From positions 1,054,001 through 1,118,000 of the forward strand of contig NW_017265138.1 of NCBI RefSeq assembly GCF_001638985.1: DNA of 64,000 nucleotides. Reading direction: 5' to 3'. The stretch's first letter is position 1. Every line of letters begins with the position of its first letter. A model generated the notes under the pieces. That model was not told where the DNA came from. It did not search any database and was given only the letters and a program-made list of their open reading frames with translations. The stretch is from Phycomyces blakesleeanus NRRL 1555(-) (taxonomy: Eukaryota; Mucoromycota; Mucoromycetes; Mucorales; Phycomycetaceae). Both the position numbers and the translations under genes were made by a program. Positions 27,001 to 38,479 of this stretch are shown one piece after another.

Positions 27001-27363
27001 GTCTTCGGGGGTGTTTTCTGGAGAGGGGTTCTTTGGAGTAGATGGTTGGGTTGTATTTGGGGCTAGTTGTTGTTGGTGCTTGAGGGCTACTTTGTAACGT
27101 AGATTGTCTGTCTCGAGACGTAATTGTCGTTGGGCGATAGATTGAAGGGCAACATCGATTGCCTTGACTAGGTCTGCTTGTGATGGGTCGAGTTGGTCTA
27201 TGGACTGTGCTGGACAGGCGTCAAAGTTGCCACTATCAAGAGAGAGGACAGCCTGTCGGATGTGATGGAGAGCCGAGAGGGACATGAGGGCTAGAGGAGT
27301 ATCTTTTTTGAGACAGGATTTTTTAGTGGATTGGAGTGAGTGGCTGGTGGAGGCGCGTTTCAT
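18084..27363 (-). CDS. Giant group III hybrid histidine kinase (Nik1/Os-1 type) with 23 HAMP units
   Basis: Five minus-strand exons, 27363-26443, 26094-25828, 25702-19284, 19158-18273 and 18197-18084, give 2868 residues with all phases matching. The N-terminal 200 or so residues are low-complexity and lack a membrane span, as in cytosolic group III kinases. A divergent HAMP is followed by 23 units of 92 residues: one ending in exon 1, one mostly in exon 2, and 21 back to back in exon 3 (residues 415-2346). The kinase follows at once: H-box SHEIRTP with H2362, N-box (GNAIKFT), G1 (DTGIGI) and G2 (GGTGLGLS). The C-terminal receiver has the phospho-acceptor in LILMDVQMP (D2781), the LTAHAM switch and the KPL lysine motif. 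Such kinases feed Ypd1 and the Hog1 cascade, sense osmotic stress and are the target of phenylpyrrole fungicides. Described members have roughly five to nine HAMP-like units and about 1300 residues, so this one is about twice as long. The start is ATG at 27363. Confidence 0.9.
19853..25648 (-). repeat. Tandem array of 21 in-frame 276-bp HAMP-coding units
   Basis: Counting from the G of GVEGKLGG at 25648, the exon 3 sequence divides into 21 units of exactly 92 codons, each containing one HAMP domain and its connector (conserved words [22 protein letters not shown]). Outer units differ in many positions, whereas the inner units are nearly identical. DNA at 23196-23520 recurs almost letter for letter at 24576-24900, an offset of 1380 bases or five units. 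This pattern points to unequal crossing-over or gene conversion within the middle of the array. Unit number may vary between strains, and short-read assemblies could miscount it. Confidence 0.92.
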
Positions 27364-27553
27364 AACCACGCTGGTCGTGTGAGCAGAAACTTGAAAAAAG
27401 AAACGACGACGACGACGACAGCAATAACAACGACAACAACAGCAGCAGAAATAGAAACGATTAAAGATAATTAAATTAAATTAAATAAAATAAAATAAAA
27501 TAGAATAAAATAAAATAAAATAAAGAAGCCTTTTTAGATATTTGACTATTCCA

Positions 27554-27604
<51 letters not shown>

Positions 27605-29443
27605 TTATATTATATATTATATATTATATACACTACACACACACTGCACACACTGCACACACTGCACACACTGCACACACTGCACACACTACACACACTA
27701 CACACATTCACATAATACACTACACTCACATTACACTCACACTATATTACACACTATATACTTGCTAATAGATATTTATATATATAAATTATATTTCTTA
27801 AATAATAATATTGGCTGTAATGATTAGATAATGGAATACCAGAAGAGTAAATATTACCATGTATCAGCAATGATAGCTATTTGCTGATTTATCTACCTAC
27901 TTTAATCAGGTGTAATTACACAACTACAATAGTGGTTATAATTATGATTACAATCACAATTACAGTGCTCTGGTACAAAAAATGCTGTTTTTTTTTCTTC
28001 TTCTTTTTGATATATAATAAATTGCGGAAACTCAAAAGCTCAATTTGCCGTTTTGATCCTTTCCAAAATTACGGCTTTTCTTTATACTTTGTATAACGAA
28101 AATAAACGCAAATTGGTTCTTAAAAAAATAAAATTCGATATTGAATGCACAGGCTATACGCTTTCAGAAGAAATGGTTATTTGATCGGGTGAATAAATAC
28201 ATACTTTTGTATCAGAATACCCTATAGGTTTTGAGTGTATTTTTTTTTTTTTGAAAATATATTAAAAGTGTTAAAATAGTGATACAACTTTTGAAAAGAT
28301 TATATAGTATGTATTGAGCCTTAGAGTATTTTTGATGCAGTCTTGTAGGATATTATGATATATAGTGGTCTCTGTATGGGGTGGAAAGTGACTAGAGGCT
28401 GCATCTTCAGTTGAGCAAAGGATGAACCATGGTAATAGACATTTGATATATAAATTGTTTTGGCTTTATATAATCTGTCAGATATAAAATAGTAATTTTA
28501 TAACAATCAAATTTGATTGTTTCTGCAGCCTGTTTCAATTTGATTCTTCTGTGACCGACAAAATATATATGTATTTTGTAATCCACAATACCCATTATTA
28601 GCCAGTCAGTCAGTCAGTCAGTCAGCTGAACGGACTGTATAATTTTAATTAATTAATTAAAATAAAAGTAGTATCATCAATGGTTATTACAGTTTCAAGT
28701 TTAATACAGTAAATAATAAGGACCAAGTGATTTGAATTTACCAATCAAATAGATATATAAAATATATTAAAAGATGATAATGAAAGTAATAGACTAATAA
28801 TAATAATAATGATAATGGTTACCATTGTTCTTACATTTACATCTTCTATTGTCTATATAATTAGATATGATTTATAATACGTATATGTTGTATTATAAAA
28901 TGCAATTTGTATAGAAATATAGTGTGTAATTTATATAATTAGGCATATATATCTTTTGTATATTTTGTATTGTATAATAGTGTTTCTCATTTTTTGTCCT
29001 TATTTTGGATCTACCGTTGGATTCCCAATTTGGGTAAGGGGAAGATAGAAAGAGAGAAAATAAAATAAAATAAAAATTGTCTGTATATATATATATAACT
29101 CAAACAGTCGAATTCATCAAAAAGGCTGTTATCATTCCCCCCCCCCCCTTTTTTTTTTATTATTTATTATTTATTATTTTCAAATATTAATTATAAATTA
29201 TAAAATATATATATATTTCTTGTTGTCTGATTGGAGGTCGTCTTACGCTCGGCTGACTTCCGACTCTTTTTTTTTTTTTCTTTTTCTTTTTAACCATTTT
29301 CTCTCTTAATTCTTTATTTTTATTTTTACGCTTCTTCTTTCCTCTTTCTCTTTCTCTCTCTCTCTCTTTTATATATAATAGCACATATACACACAAAATA
29401 TATATAAATAATATATAAATAATATATATACTTTCTAGCTTAA
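27364..29443. other. Divergent promoter region between histidine kinase and homeodomain gene
   Basis: About 2.1 kb lies between two genes read in opposite directions, so both promoters are here. It holds AAT/TTA arrays at about 27554-27600, ACA minisatellites at about 27630-27710, a CAGT array at about 28604-28624, an A/T-rich centre and a C10 T10 switch at about 29139-29158. No gene is supported. CT-rich tracts at 29266-29366 and a CTTTCTAG just before the homeodomain ATG suggest a leader that may itself carry an intron. Confidence 0.5.
27627..27712. repeat. Minisatellite of 9-bp CACACTGCA units
   Basis: About six copies of a 9-base CACACTGCA unit, flanked by degenerate CACTACACA copies and followed by more distant CACATT variants up to about 27760. 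It sits in the upstream region of the histidine kinase. There is no evidence of function. Confidence 0.8.
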
Positions 29444-30375
29444 ATGATGAATTCCCCACCAGACAATTGCCTTGAATTCAAAGACGACGAAGCCAAGAAA
29501 CGCCAGAGTCTACGTATAAAGAGCCATGAAGGTAATATATATATATTATATATATATATTATATATATATATTAAAATATAAATAAATAAATATATATAT
29601 ATATTCTAGCACCTTTAGCTAAACCCAAGAGAAAGCGTATCTCTCCAGATCAGTTTAGAGTCCTGTCTGACCTATTTGAAAAGACTGATACTCCTAATTA
29701 TGAGTTGCGAGAGAGAATGGCTGGAAGGCTAAATATGACGAATCGTGAGGTGCAGGTAAAATAATAAATAATAATAATTTTATTATTATTATAATATATA
29801 TGTATATATACATTATAGTATTATAATTATAAAAATTACATATATTAGATTAATATTAATACAAAAAAAAATGTATTAAAATTTTTTACTTTAATATTAT
29901 TTATTTATATTATTTAAATTTCATTATCCAAATATATATATAAATAGAAATATTACCTATCATATAATGTAGAATAACTACTATTTTCTTTCTTGCTAAT
30001 ATTTATATTATTTATATTATACAGGTTTGGTTTCAAAACCGTAGAGCAAAGGCCACCCGTGCAAAGATCCTCGATAGTCCGCGTAGAATCAAGCACCGCC
30101 CAGATCCTTTGCTTGTCTACCCTTATTCAAAACCTGTCTTTTATGCAAAGCCAATCACACCCGATGAAGACGAACCTGAGCGTCTATCTCCATGCAATAC
30201 TTCCTGCTCAAGTCTTTCCTCCATCGCAACCCCAACATTTAACATGTCACCAATCGATCTCCTAGCCACAGCAGCAGAATACGTCCAACGCTGCGATGAT
30301 GAAAAACGACAAGCCCAAGAAGCTGCCCAACAACGTCGATCAGAAGAATCGCGTAGTTGGAGGCCTTGGCTTTAA
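29444..30375 (+). CDS. Short homeodomain transcription factor
   Basis: Three exons, 29444-29531, 29610-29755 and 30025-30375, give 194 residues. The homeodomain spans about residues 33-92. It begins with the basic arm PKRKRIS and ends with the recognition helix motif VWFQNRRAKA; the second intron falls exactly before that VWFQNRR word, a common intron position in homeobox genes. Trp, Phe, Asn and Arg of the helix-3 WFQNRR core are all present, so DNA binding is expected. Outside the domain there is only a short acidic N-terminus and a Ser/Pro-rich tail ending in WRPWL. An in-frame TAA just upstream of the first ATG fixes the start. The domain has 60 residues without a TALE insertion. Target genes and developmental role are unknown. 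Confidence 0.87.
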
Positions 30376-30416
30376 TTAATTAATTAATTTTGATTATAAT
30401 CCTATCCATTTATCTC

Positions 30417-30448
<32 letters not shown>

Positions 30449-31249
30449 CACCCACTACCACTACCATTCACAAAGAAATTTGACTATTATTTTCTTTCAA
30501 AAAAAAAAAAACGAAACAAAAAGGGGTATTATCAATCAATCCACCAACCACCCAACCAACCAACCAACCAACCAATCGATCGATCACTCCCCACTACCAC
30601 AACTACAACCACGCTATACTCAATCAATTGGTCAATCCATCAATCAATCCATCAATCAATCAATCACCCTATTCAACCCCAAATACAACCCCCCAAACTC
30701 CAACTCCCTCTTACTCAAATAACCTCACCTCACATTACCCTCTTTTTTTTATTATTATTTTTATTTTCTTTTCTCTTCTTTTTTTTTTTTGGTTTCTCAA
30801 TTTCCATTCTCTATTCGTTCCTTTGTACATAGCAACCCACGTGATTTTCTCTCTTCCTCAAAATATATACATATACATACATATTATATATTATTTTATT
30901 TATTTAGTTATTTATTTATATATATATATATATATATTCATAAATAAAAAAAAAGGAAAAATAAATAAATAAGTAATAAAAGAAGATTCGTCACACCTTT
31001 CCCTTTTTTTTGTAATGCATTTTTTATGAATTTTTGTATTGTAAAAATATTTATATAAAAAAATAAAATAAAAATAAAAATAAAAACTACAGCAAAAGCA
31101 ACAGCAGCAATAACCAGCAACAGAAACAACAATAACAACAATAATAGTAAAAGCCACAAACATTCTTTTGTAACCCTTTTTTTTTGTTGTTGTTCATATT
31201 ACACAACACCAGCAAAAATAATATATAATATATAATAAAGGTCATTCCA
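30376..31249. other. Spacer with TATC and CAAT/CAAC microsatellites
   Basis: Contains (TATC)n at about 30415-30448, (CAAC)n and (CAAT)n between 30540 and 30665, poly-pyrimidine around 30740-30790, TA runs near 30920, and CAA/CAG-rich sequence at 31090-31140 just before the Cbp4-like gene. The open frames here are repeat-derived. Nothing else was recognised. Confidence 0.6.
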
Positions 31250-31557
31250 ATGGAGAAAACAATCAAATGCATCGTCTACGGTGGTGGTATCATTGCCACC
31301 GGTTATGCCCTAATGAAGCTCACCGTACCTGATGAAGAACAAATGCGTGCTGTAAGTCAAAGTCAAAGTCATAATTATAAATACAAATAAGTATTATCAT
31401 TATCATTAAATATTCTCAATAGCGTCTTCGCCCTGAACTTCAACGTGAATACGACATTGCCCGTGCAAAGAGCAAAGAGAAACACTTGGCACTGATGGAA
31501 CATATGCGTGAAGCTTCAGAGACAAGCAGACCTGCCTGGGAAGAAAAATCAAAATAA
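31250..31557 (+). CDS. CBP4: Cbp4-like complex III assembly factor
   Basis: Two exons, 31250-31351 and 31423-31557, joined in phase 0, give 78 residues. The N-terminal half has one hydrophobic span (CIVYGGGIIATGYALMKL), followed by a PDEEQMRARLRPEL block and a charged helical tail ending in a conserved-looking TSRPAWEEK. This is the pattern of Cbp4, a small mitochondrial inner-membrane protein that in yeast helps Cbp3/Cbp6-guided cytochrome b enter the bc1 complex. The match rests on the single membrane helix, the (P/D)EEQ...L.PEL word and overall length (yeast Cbp4 is longer, about 170 residues). No cleavable presequence is visible, as in the yeast protein. It converges on the CCDC47 gene with about 250 bases between the stop codons. 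Confidence 0.7.
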
Positions 31558-31561
31558 TTCA

Positions 31562-31592
<31 letters not shown>

Positions 31593-31807
31593 TTATAATA
31601 AAATTAAAATTAAAATTAAAATTTACATTTACATTTACATTTATAAATTATATGTATAATATATATATATATATATGCATAGAAGAATATGTACATAAAT
31701 ATGTATATGAATATGTATATCTATTTGTCTATCTATGTAACAATTTTTATTTTATTTTACTTTTTATTGTTATTATTATCATTATTATTATTATTATTAT
31801 TATTATT

Positions 31808-33591
31808 TTATCCACGCTTGGTACGTTTCTTCTGTGCTCGCTTGGCTTCACGAGCACGTTCCTTCTCCTCCCACTTGCGCTGTTCAGCAGGACTCAAAGT
31901 CTTCACACGCTCTTCTTCGGCACGCTTAGCCTCAGCCTTCTTACGAACCAATTCCTCAGCACGCTCTTCAGCAAGACGCTTGGCAACCTGCTTCTCAAGA
32001 GACTCGCGGTTCTTACGGAGAGTAGCCTTGATGTCAGCAGTCAATTGGAGCTGCGAAATAACATCAGGCAATTCACAAGCAAGCTCGACCAGAGGATCGG
32101 TTTTATCCAATACAATCCCAAATGTCATTGACAATACCAACCCAGTCTCACCCTCAAACCTATTTATCATCCAAACCAAATAATTAATATATATATATAT
32201 ATATATATATATTGTGAGTCAATCAAGTGTCTTACTTTTCTGGCTCAATAGCAGGCATAGAAGAAATAATAAGCGAGTCAAATCCAGGAGAATTACGAAT
32301 AATTGGTCCAATCTTCGCAATCAATACATCAGCCAGCTTTTGAGATTCACTATAGACAACCATCTTTGAAGGCAAATCACTCTGAGCAAGTTTGGTCATT
32401 GTTTTCTACATAAAGGCAATTGAATCAATCAATTAGCTATACTTGATACAAATATTTTCAATTCTTTCTTTTCTTCATTCTAAAGTTACCAAATCATAAC
32501 GTCTTTCATGAATAGCCTTGGAATCAGCCTGAGGCAAAATTGCAAACACAAAACGATCGCTAATGGCCTTGTCCAGAGTAATATCCAATACCTACCAAAA
32601 AATATTCAATTCAATTTAAAACCCTTGGAATCCTTAAAATCATACCACCATCCTACCACAATATATATATGTATATCTCTTTCTTACCACTCTGTCAGTA
32701 GGATTATTGGCCAATTGGAACATAGACAGAACCTTTGTGATACCAAAGTTCAACATGTCGTTGCGAGGCTTCAACTAGTAATGGAATAAGTAACGATATC
32801 TTTCCTATTCCTATCAACTCTGCTGCTGCTAACCACACCCCAAAACCTTACCTTGATCCACCAATGTCCAAACTCAACATTACGTCTACCAGACACATAC
32901 AACAGGAAATCCGCCGGTCCGTCTTGGATCAAGATCGATCTAGCACTTCCAACCTTACTTCCAACCAATGCAAATTGCTCCTCAAGATAGCCTACGTTCA
33001 TAGCAACCCTATTATTTTTATTTTTATTTTTATTTAATATGCGTTTAAAGTACAATTCAATTCGGTTCAATTCAATTTTATTATTACTATTATCAATTCA
33101 TCGCATACCATTTCTTGGCAATCTCGGTGTTCGACTTCTTTCCCTGGTACCAAGCCAAAACATAAAGGCCAAAAGCAACCAAGAGAACCATTTCCATCTC
33201 AAAGTCGCGCCATGTTAATGCTAGCAAAAATAAAAATAAAAATTATATGTGAAAAGCATAAATAAGAAGCTTGCTCTTGTTTGTTTCTTTATTATATTAC
33301 TTACGAGCCTTGAGAACCTGAAGAGGTTTTTCTATGTAATTAATTTGGGTGAGTATATCATTAACATCATCATCATCATTATCATCATCATCATCATCAT
33401 CATCATGTCATCATCATTTTTTTTGTAGACAAAAAATATGTATTTATGTGTATGTGTATAGATATGTAGATATGTATGAATATGTACGCGCGTGTATGTA
33501 TGTATGCATGTAGGTATATTAAATTACCTGTTTGTTCTGCATTTACTACTGTGGCTACGGCTAATACAAGCGCAATAACGGCGTGTACCAT
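31808..33591 (-). CDS. CCDC47-like PAT-complex subunit (DUF1682)
   Basis: Eight minus-strand exons, 33591-33528, 33331-33305, 33220-33109, 33008-32852, 32774-32688, 32591-32490, 32405-32236 and 32159-31808, agree in phase and give 356 residues. A signal peptide (1 to about 18) is followed by a single membrane helix (about 40-57), a folded cytosolic domain with RRNVEFGHWW and DRFVFAILP motifs, and a highly charged Arg/Lys/Glu C-terminal helix ending in KKRTKRG. This order is that of CCDC47/calumin, which sits at the ER Sec61 translocon and with Asterix forms the PAT chaperone for multi-pass membrane proteins; the basic tail contacts the ribosome. It is shorter than the animal protein (about 480 residues) because the acidic luminal part is very short. 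One exon is only 27 bases. Confidence 0.85.
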
Positions 33592-35716
33592 TATAAGGAA
33601 TGAGTTTGAGAAAGAACAAGGCCAGGTCAATTAACAAAAAATAAAATAAAACACAGATATATATATATATAATCTTATAATATTATTTTTATATATATAT
33701 TTAACGGTAACGCGCTCTTATTGCTCTTTCCAGAGGTATCTGTTTCTTTCTCTACACCATATATCATACTTCTTCTGCCATACCTCTTTTATCGCCTATC
33801 TTTTATACTTTACTCTTTACCCTCTTTTAGCCCATTCTTCTTTCCCTTCTCTCTCTTTCTCTCTTTCTCTTACTGGAGAATGGAACTGATAGAAGATGCC
33901 ATATTGTGCCGTGATTGGATACTGTGTTTTAAACGAACGCAAAACCAAAAACACATCATTGTAAATTGTACAGACAGGCATTGATAGATAGACATAATAT
34001 TTTTATTTATTTATATTATAAAGATTTTTATATACACAAAAGAAATAATACAAATAGTGTAAGTTTGGCCAACACGACCAGGGGGCGATGGGGGAGAAGT
34101 TGGCATATGTACCAAAGCGTACATATTCATCACAAGCTGGCGCACCCTTTTAAATTAACTCCCCAGGCGTCAGAGGGCGCGTAATATTAGCTCCCGCGAT
34201 GAATAAAAACGCTATTTTGTTTTTGCCAAGTGTTCGGAAGGCTAGGTATTCCTACCCTCTTTTCTTTCCCACATGTAATATGATATATATATATATATAT
34301 ATATATAGTGTATTGACTTGAGCCTTTTCGTGCTTGTGGTTGTGGTTGTGCTTATGTCTGATCACATGTACGTACGTATGTGTCAGTATCTGGGACCTGG
34401 CATTGGCATTGGCATTGGCATTGGTCTGTACAAGATGTACTTCAATTGTTCGTAGAAGCAAAGTAGGGTAATTCCAAAAAAATAAAGACGTGGTATATAC
34501 TCCTTTTTTTTCTAGTTCTGCCACCCTTAGTCCAGCTCGTTCTTTATTTCCTCTTGAAAATTTATTTTTGCCTTCTTTGGCTGCCCGTGTTCATCATCCA
34601 GAAAGACCATGAGCTCGTGTCCTTGCCCTTGGGTTCTGTAGTTTCCAGACCTCATATACGGATCATTCTGCTCAGAAGCAGCAACACTGGCTCAAACCAA
34701 GTCTGGTTTTCTTTTAAAAATAATGATGATAATAATAATAGTAATGATTATTAATGCGAGTTCAGTCGGCTGTGTTGGTTTGGTTGTCTGGTCTATTTTG
34801 CTACCTGGCCGTTTGATTTCTTAACCCTAGTTCAGGTGACCCGCGCAAGAAGTGCGCACACTTTGGTGTGTACAGCAACTCAGGGCTTACTAGCTAGCAA
34901 GCATTTAGGATAATATATATATATATATTTAAGAAAATAGACACGCAGAGAAAGAGAGAGAAAGAGAGAGAGAAAGAAAGAAAGGGTAGCAGCTTAATAA
35001 TAATAAGAAGAAGAAGAAGAGTAAGAAGAGAAAAATGGAAAACAATTTCAAATTTATACTCCTTTTCTATTGTTTCGTTTTTATTGTATATGTATATTTA
35101 TCTATCGAATGGACTGGAAACAAAAACAAAAAAAAAACACCAAAAAAAAAGATCCTGGTGGCATCACGTGTCAAGGATATACAATAGCGGTAGACAGATG
35201 AATTTTGCCCGAAATTGAATTTTATTTGTTCTTTTTTTAAAGGAATATGATTGGACAAACTTGAACAATATTTGCTCAAAAAGTTATCCTTCGTACGCTG
35301 GAGAACAGCATTAGTCTGTCCACACCAATTGTAAATCTTGATTAATTTTAATTTGCATAGCAATTCAATAATGGATTGTATAATGAAGATCTAATTTTTG
35401 TAGTCAAATTTCTGGTGGAATAATATGTATATATGCTTTATTAATAATTTAATTGCGTAAAGTACTTGGCATAGTCTATCAACATGTCATGAAATATTTA
35501 GAAAAAAAAGACAGCTAACTAACAGAGGAAATGTTGTCCCAAACTTTTAATCTAGATGATTCGTACATACAGATAAAGTATCATGTTTAATTTGAGTTTG
35601 ATATTAGCATTTTATATTATTCAATAAAAGTAGATAATGTGATGGGAATTGTGGCAAGCAAGAAGGTTGGGATGTGTGGAGTCTGGTGTAAAATCGTCTA
35701 TAAAAAATACTTGATA
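33592..35716. other. 2.1-kb spacer ending at the transposon cluster
   Basis: No gene supported. Bases 33740-33870 are CT-rich. A GC-richer island at about 34060-34210 and another at 34750-34900 stand out from the AT background. The second can form a hairpin around GCGCAAGAAGTGCGC (34843-34857). Neither matches a tRNA, 5S rRNA or snRNA pattern that could be recognised by eye. Simple repeats include TA runs near 34285 and GA-rich sequence at 34940-35035. Confidence 0.45.
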
Positions 35717-37834
35717 CTACCAGTAATATGTTCCTTTACTATTATTGTTCGTCTCCATATACCTGGCCTGTATATAGGACTTTCTCATGACCAAGCCTTC
35801 GTCGCCTTTGTAGACTTGTCCAAGAAGATTGATAAATGAAATCTTTTGAACTCTGTCATTGACAAAAATTCTGTGCCTTATCATGGTTTTTGCACTACAC
35901 AGAGACTCATCATCATACTCAATCTTGTAGAACTTTAGAAGACAGCCATACTCTGATTTTCTCATTGTTGTTGCTTCTTTTAAAACCAGTGGCAAGGCGG
36001 AAGGCGGAAGAGGCTCGTTACCAAACGTTTGTTGTTCCGGATTGGTGGCGGATTCCAGGAATGACGGAAGATGAAAGAATGGCGGCGAGTTTTGATGATT
36101 GCCAGATGGAATTGTTCTGGTTATACTGTCGGTAAGTTTGCTGAAGAGAGGGATGTAAGAGGGGCTGGTAATGGTGTTGAGATGTGTGTGATAGAAATCA
36201 CCCTTGGAAGAAACCTCAATGAACTTCTTCATGTACGTCTTCTCAAACCCGCTCTTTTGATTTGTCTGAAATCCTTTCAAGACACCATTGAAGCGATCAA
36301 AACTGAACAACCGAAAGCTGTATATTGGTCCAAAATCCTGGAATTGATACTTTCAAATGGAGATGACGATGCATGTTTGGTGATAGTAAATCGACCTTAT
36401 ACAATTCTTCACAACCACAGCAGAGTTTTTCCAAACTGACATGGGCTTTATCAATCTCTTCTTCTGTAATGGCTGGATTTGTGAGTCTCTACACGTATCA
36501 ACGAAATGAATCCAGTTTACAAGAAGATGGCTTGGAAGGCGTGTTTTTAGCAGAACAGGAGAGTATATCAGACACCAGGATTCCCATTCATCTGCCTTCA
36601 TAAACAGAAATTCTTTCCCAATCTTGTTTTTCGGGGAGGTGTATCATATTGGAAGTACTATTCTATCAGCTTCTTTTTGCATCTCAACAAAATCCTTATA
36701 ATCAAGAAATTTGTTGCTGATCCAGGTGTCTATCATTCGTTTTGTGGTTCCGAGAAAAAGATTGTGCATAGGATCTATAATGGTCGATCGAACTGGCCCA
36801 AAGTACACAAGTCGATGAAGCTCGGACCAACGAACACCGTTCTCAATCTCCAATCGCTTTCTTTCTGCCAATGTCTTTGCGTTCTTCCACAGGTTTGCAT
36901 GTCTGCGGTTTTCTTCTTTTGTGTGGCCAACCAATTCCGAAAACTTAAGCCCAAAATAGTTTACAGCAGTGAACCCATCAATACAAGTGAACTGACAATT
37001 GCATTTATAGCATGCACATGTGCTGTTGTGAGATATAAGCCCACACGTCTTTCTTGCAGCAGGGATGTCGCATGCAACCATCAACAGAGCAGCACACACC
37101 AGAGCACCTGAGCAGTTATATGTATCAATTGTGATACCTTTATACAACAGCACAAGCTCATCAACAAGAAGACGCAAATAGTTGTTGATCTCGTCAGTGC
37201 TTGCTTCTTTGGATCCAGGCATCAACCCAACAAGAATTACATTTTCTGCCTTGTTACGCTCTTCTCTTGGCAGATTGTTAATGGTGAGATATATGGCACT
37301 GCAAGAATATGTCATCCCATCAAAGGGTTTAAACCAATCGATGTTAAGTGTCAAGAGTAATGACCGTTCCTTTGCACCAATCTGAACACCATCCTCCTCA
37401 ACTAACTCTTTCCACATTTTTCCGTCGTACATATCGAACAAAGTACCATCAACCTTTGGCTCACGGTTCCACTGATTAATCATCTTTCCGAAAGAAGGGC
37501 AAATGAACAGGTTCTTGAGGGCTACTGCCAACGAGTTGTAGACATACGTGCGCTTTTGAATCACTGCATTTCTTATACCGGAGTTGTAGAGATCGTTTCC
37601 GCAAAAAGTCTTGCTACTGACTTTTTTGGAATTCCAAGATGTGTATGTGTTGTTGCTATAATTGTACAAGGTATAGCAATCACTGCATGCTACGTAATTT
37701 GATACACAATTCGTAAAGTCACTATATCCCGTCATCTTCTTCAGACCAGGAATATTTGTAAGTCTGAATTCATCTCCATAATGTTCAAGGATTGTATTGA
37801 TGAATGTGATCAAGATTGCCCCACTTTCATTCAC
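35717..37834 (-). pseudogene. CACTA-type tnp2 transposase, copy 1, broken
   Basis: The minus strand reads open for 396 codons from 37834 to 36644, with words typical of tnp2 transposases of CACTA (En/Spm) elements: LTLNIDWFKPFDG, INNLPREER, VACDIPAARK, a Cys/His zinc knuckle (CACYKCNCQF) and IDPMHNLFLGTTKR. A TGA at 36644-36646 then breaks it, but the same frame continues (MKADEWESWCLIYSP) to about 36390. Two frame shifts follow around 36390 and 36340, and the C-terminal part (LFSFDRFNGVLKG, a tnp2 hallmark) lies in another frame from 36310 down to 35717. The N-terminal part before 37834 is frame-shifted or spliced. The copy is dead but fairly recent, and terminal inverted repeats were not identified. 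It shares its domain order with copy 2 at 41838-43725. Confidence 0.85.
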
Positions 37835-38479
37835 AATGAACCAAAAAAAAAAATTCCGATAAAGATAGTCTTACTCTATTCCAATGAATGTCATCAGGTT
37901 TTTCTGAAGATTGTATAAGTAGACATACTAGAATATTTCCTTATTCCTTACGTTATTTAGTCCAGAAAGAATGTTCTCTTTATTTTCGCTTACCCGCAAC
38001 TTTTATGTGGTTTTGGTCACTTTGAGAATGAGGCTTATTTGTAGCTTTGTCTAGTAAAGTATATATGGAATGATTGCGATACGATTATTAGTCTATGTGT
38101 TCCAGTTTATTAGATATCTGTATTTGCTATAATATGTTGATGTTTATCTTTAGGAGACAAAGTAATTTGGTGCGTAGCAACAGTACCCGCACGCGCATAT
38201 TAGTACATCTATATGGGCTGCGACGACTTTTGTTGTTTGGTTTTGTTTATTGAGGGTATTATATAGCCGAGGGTGAATTGGTTACAAATTAGGCTGTGGC
38301 AAGTTAGAGAGTTTTCTATTTCAAGTCACCTAATGTTTAGAATAGTGATATTGGTTAGAAATGAGCTTGCCAGATGGCACCTAGAGTGGATACCTAAATA
38401 GTGTCTGTGTTCACGTTAGTGTTTTTACCGTGGGGATATTCAAGCTTATTTCAATATGGCGCGTTTTGTATAGGTCTAT
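37835..38479. other. Transposon-flanking sequence
   Basis: The first 70 bases probably still belong to the N-terminal part of tnp2 copy 1 (an open stretch with a possible GTAAGA splice donor on the minus strand). The rest, up to about 38480, shows no gene or recognisable repeat and has balanced composition compared with the AT-rich spacers, which suggests old transposon sequence. Confidence 0.4.

Noticed and set aside
30390..30722. Open frames of about 110 codons in TATC/CAAT repeats
   Set aside because: Entirely microsatellite-derived low-complexity sequence.
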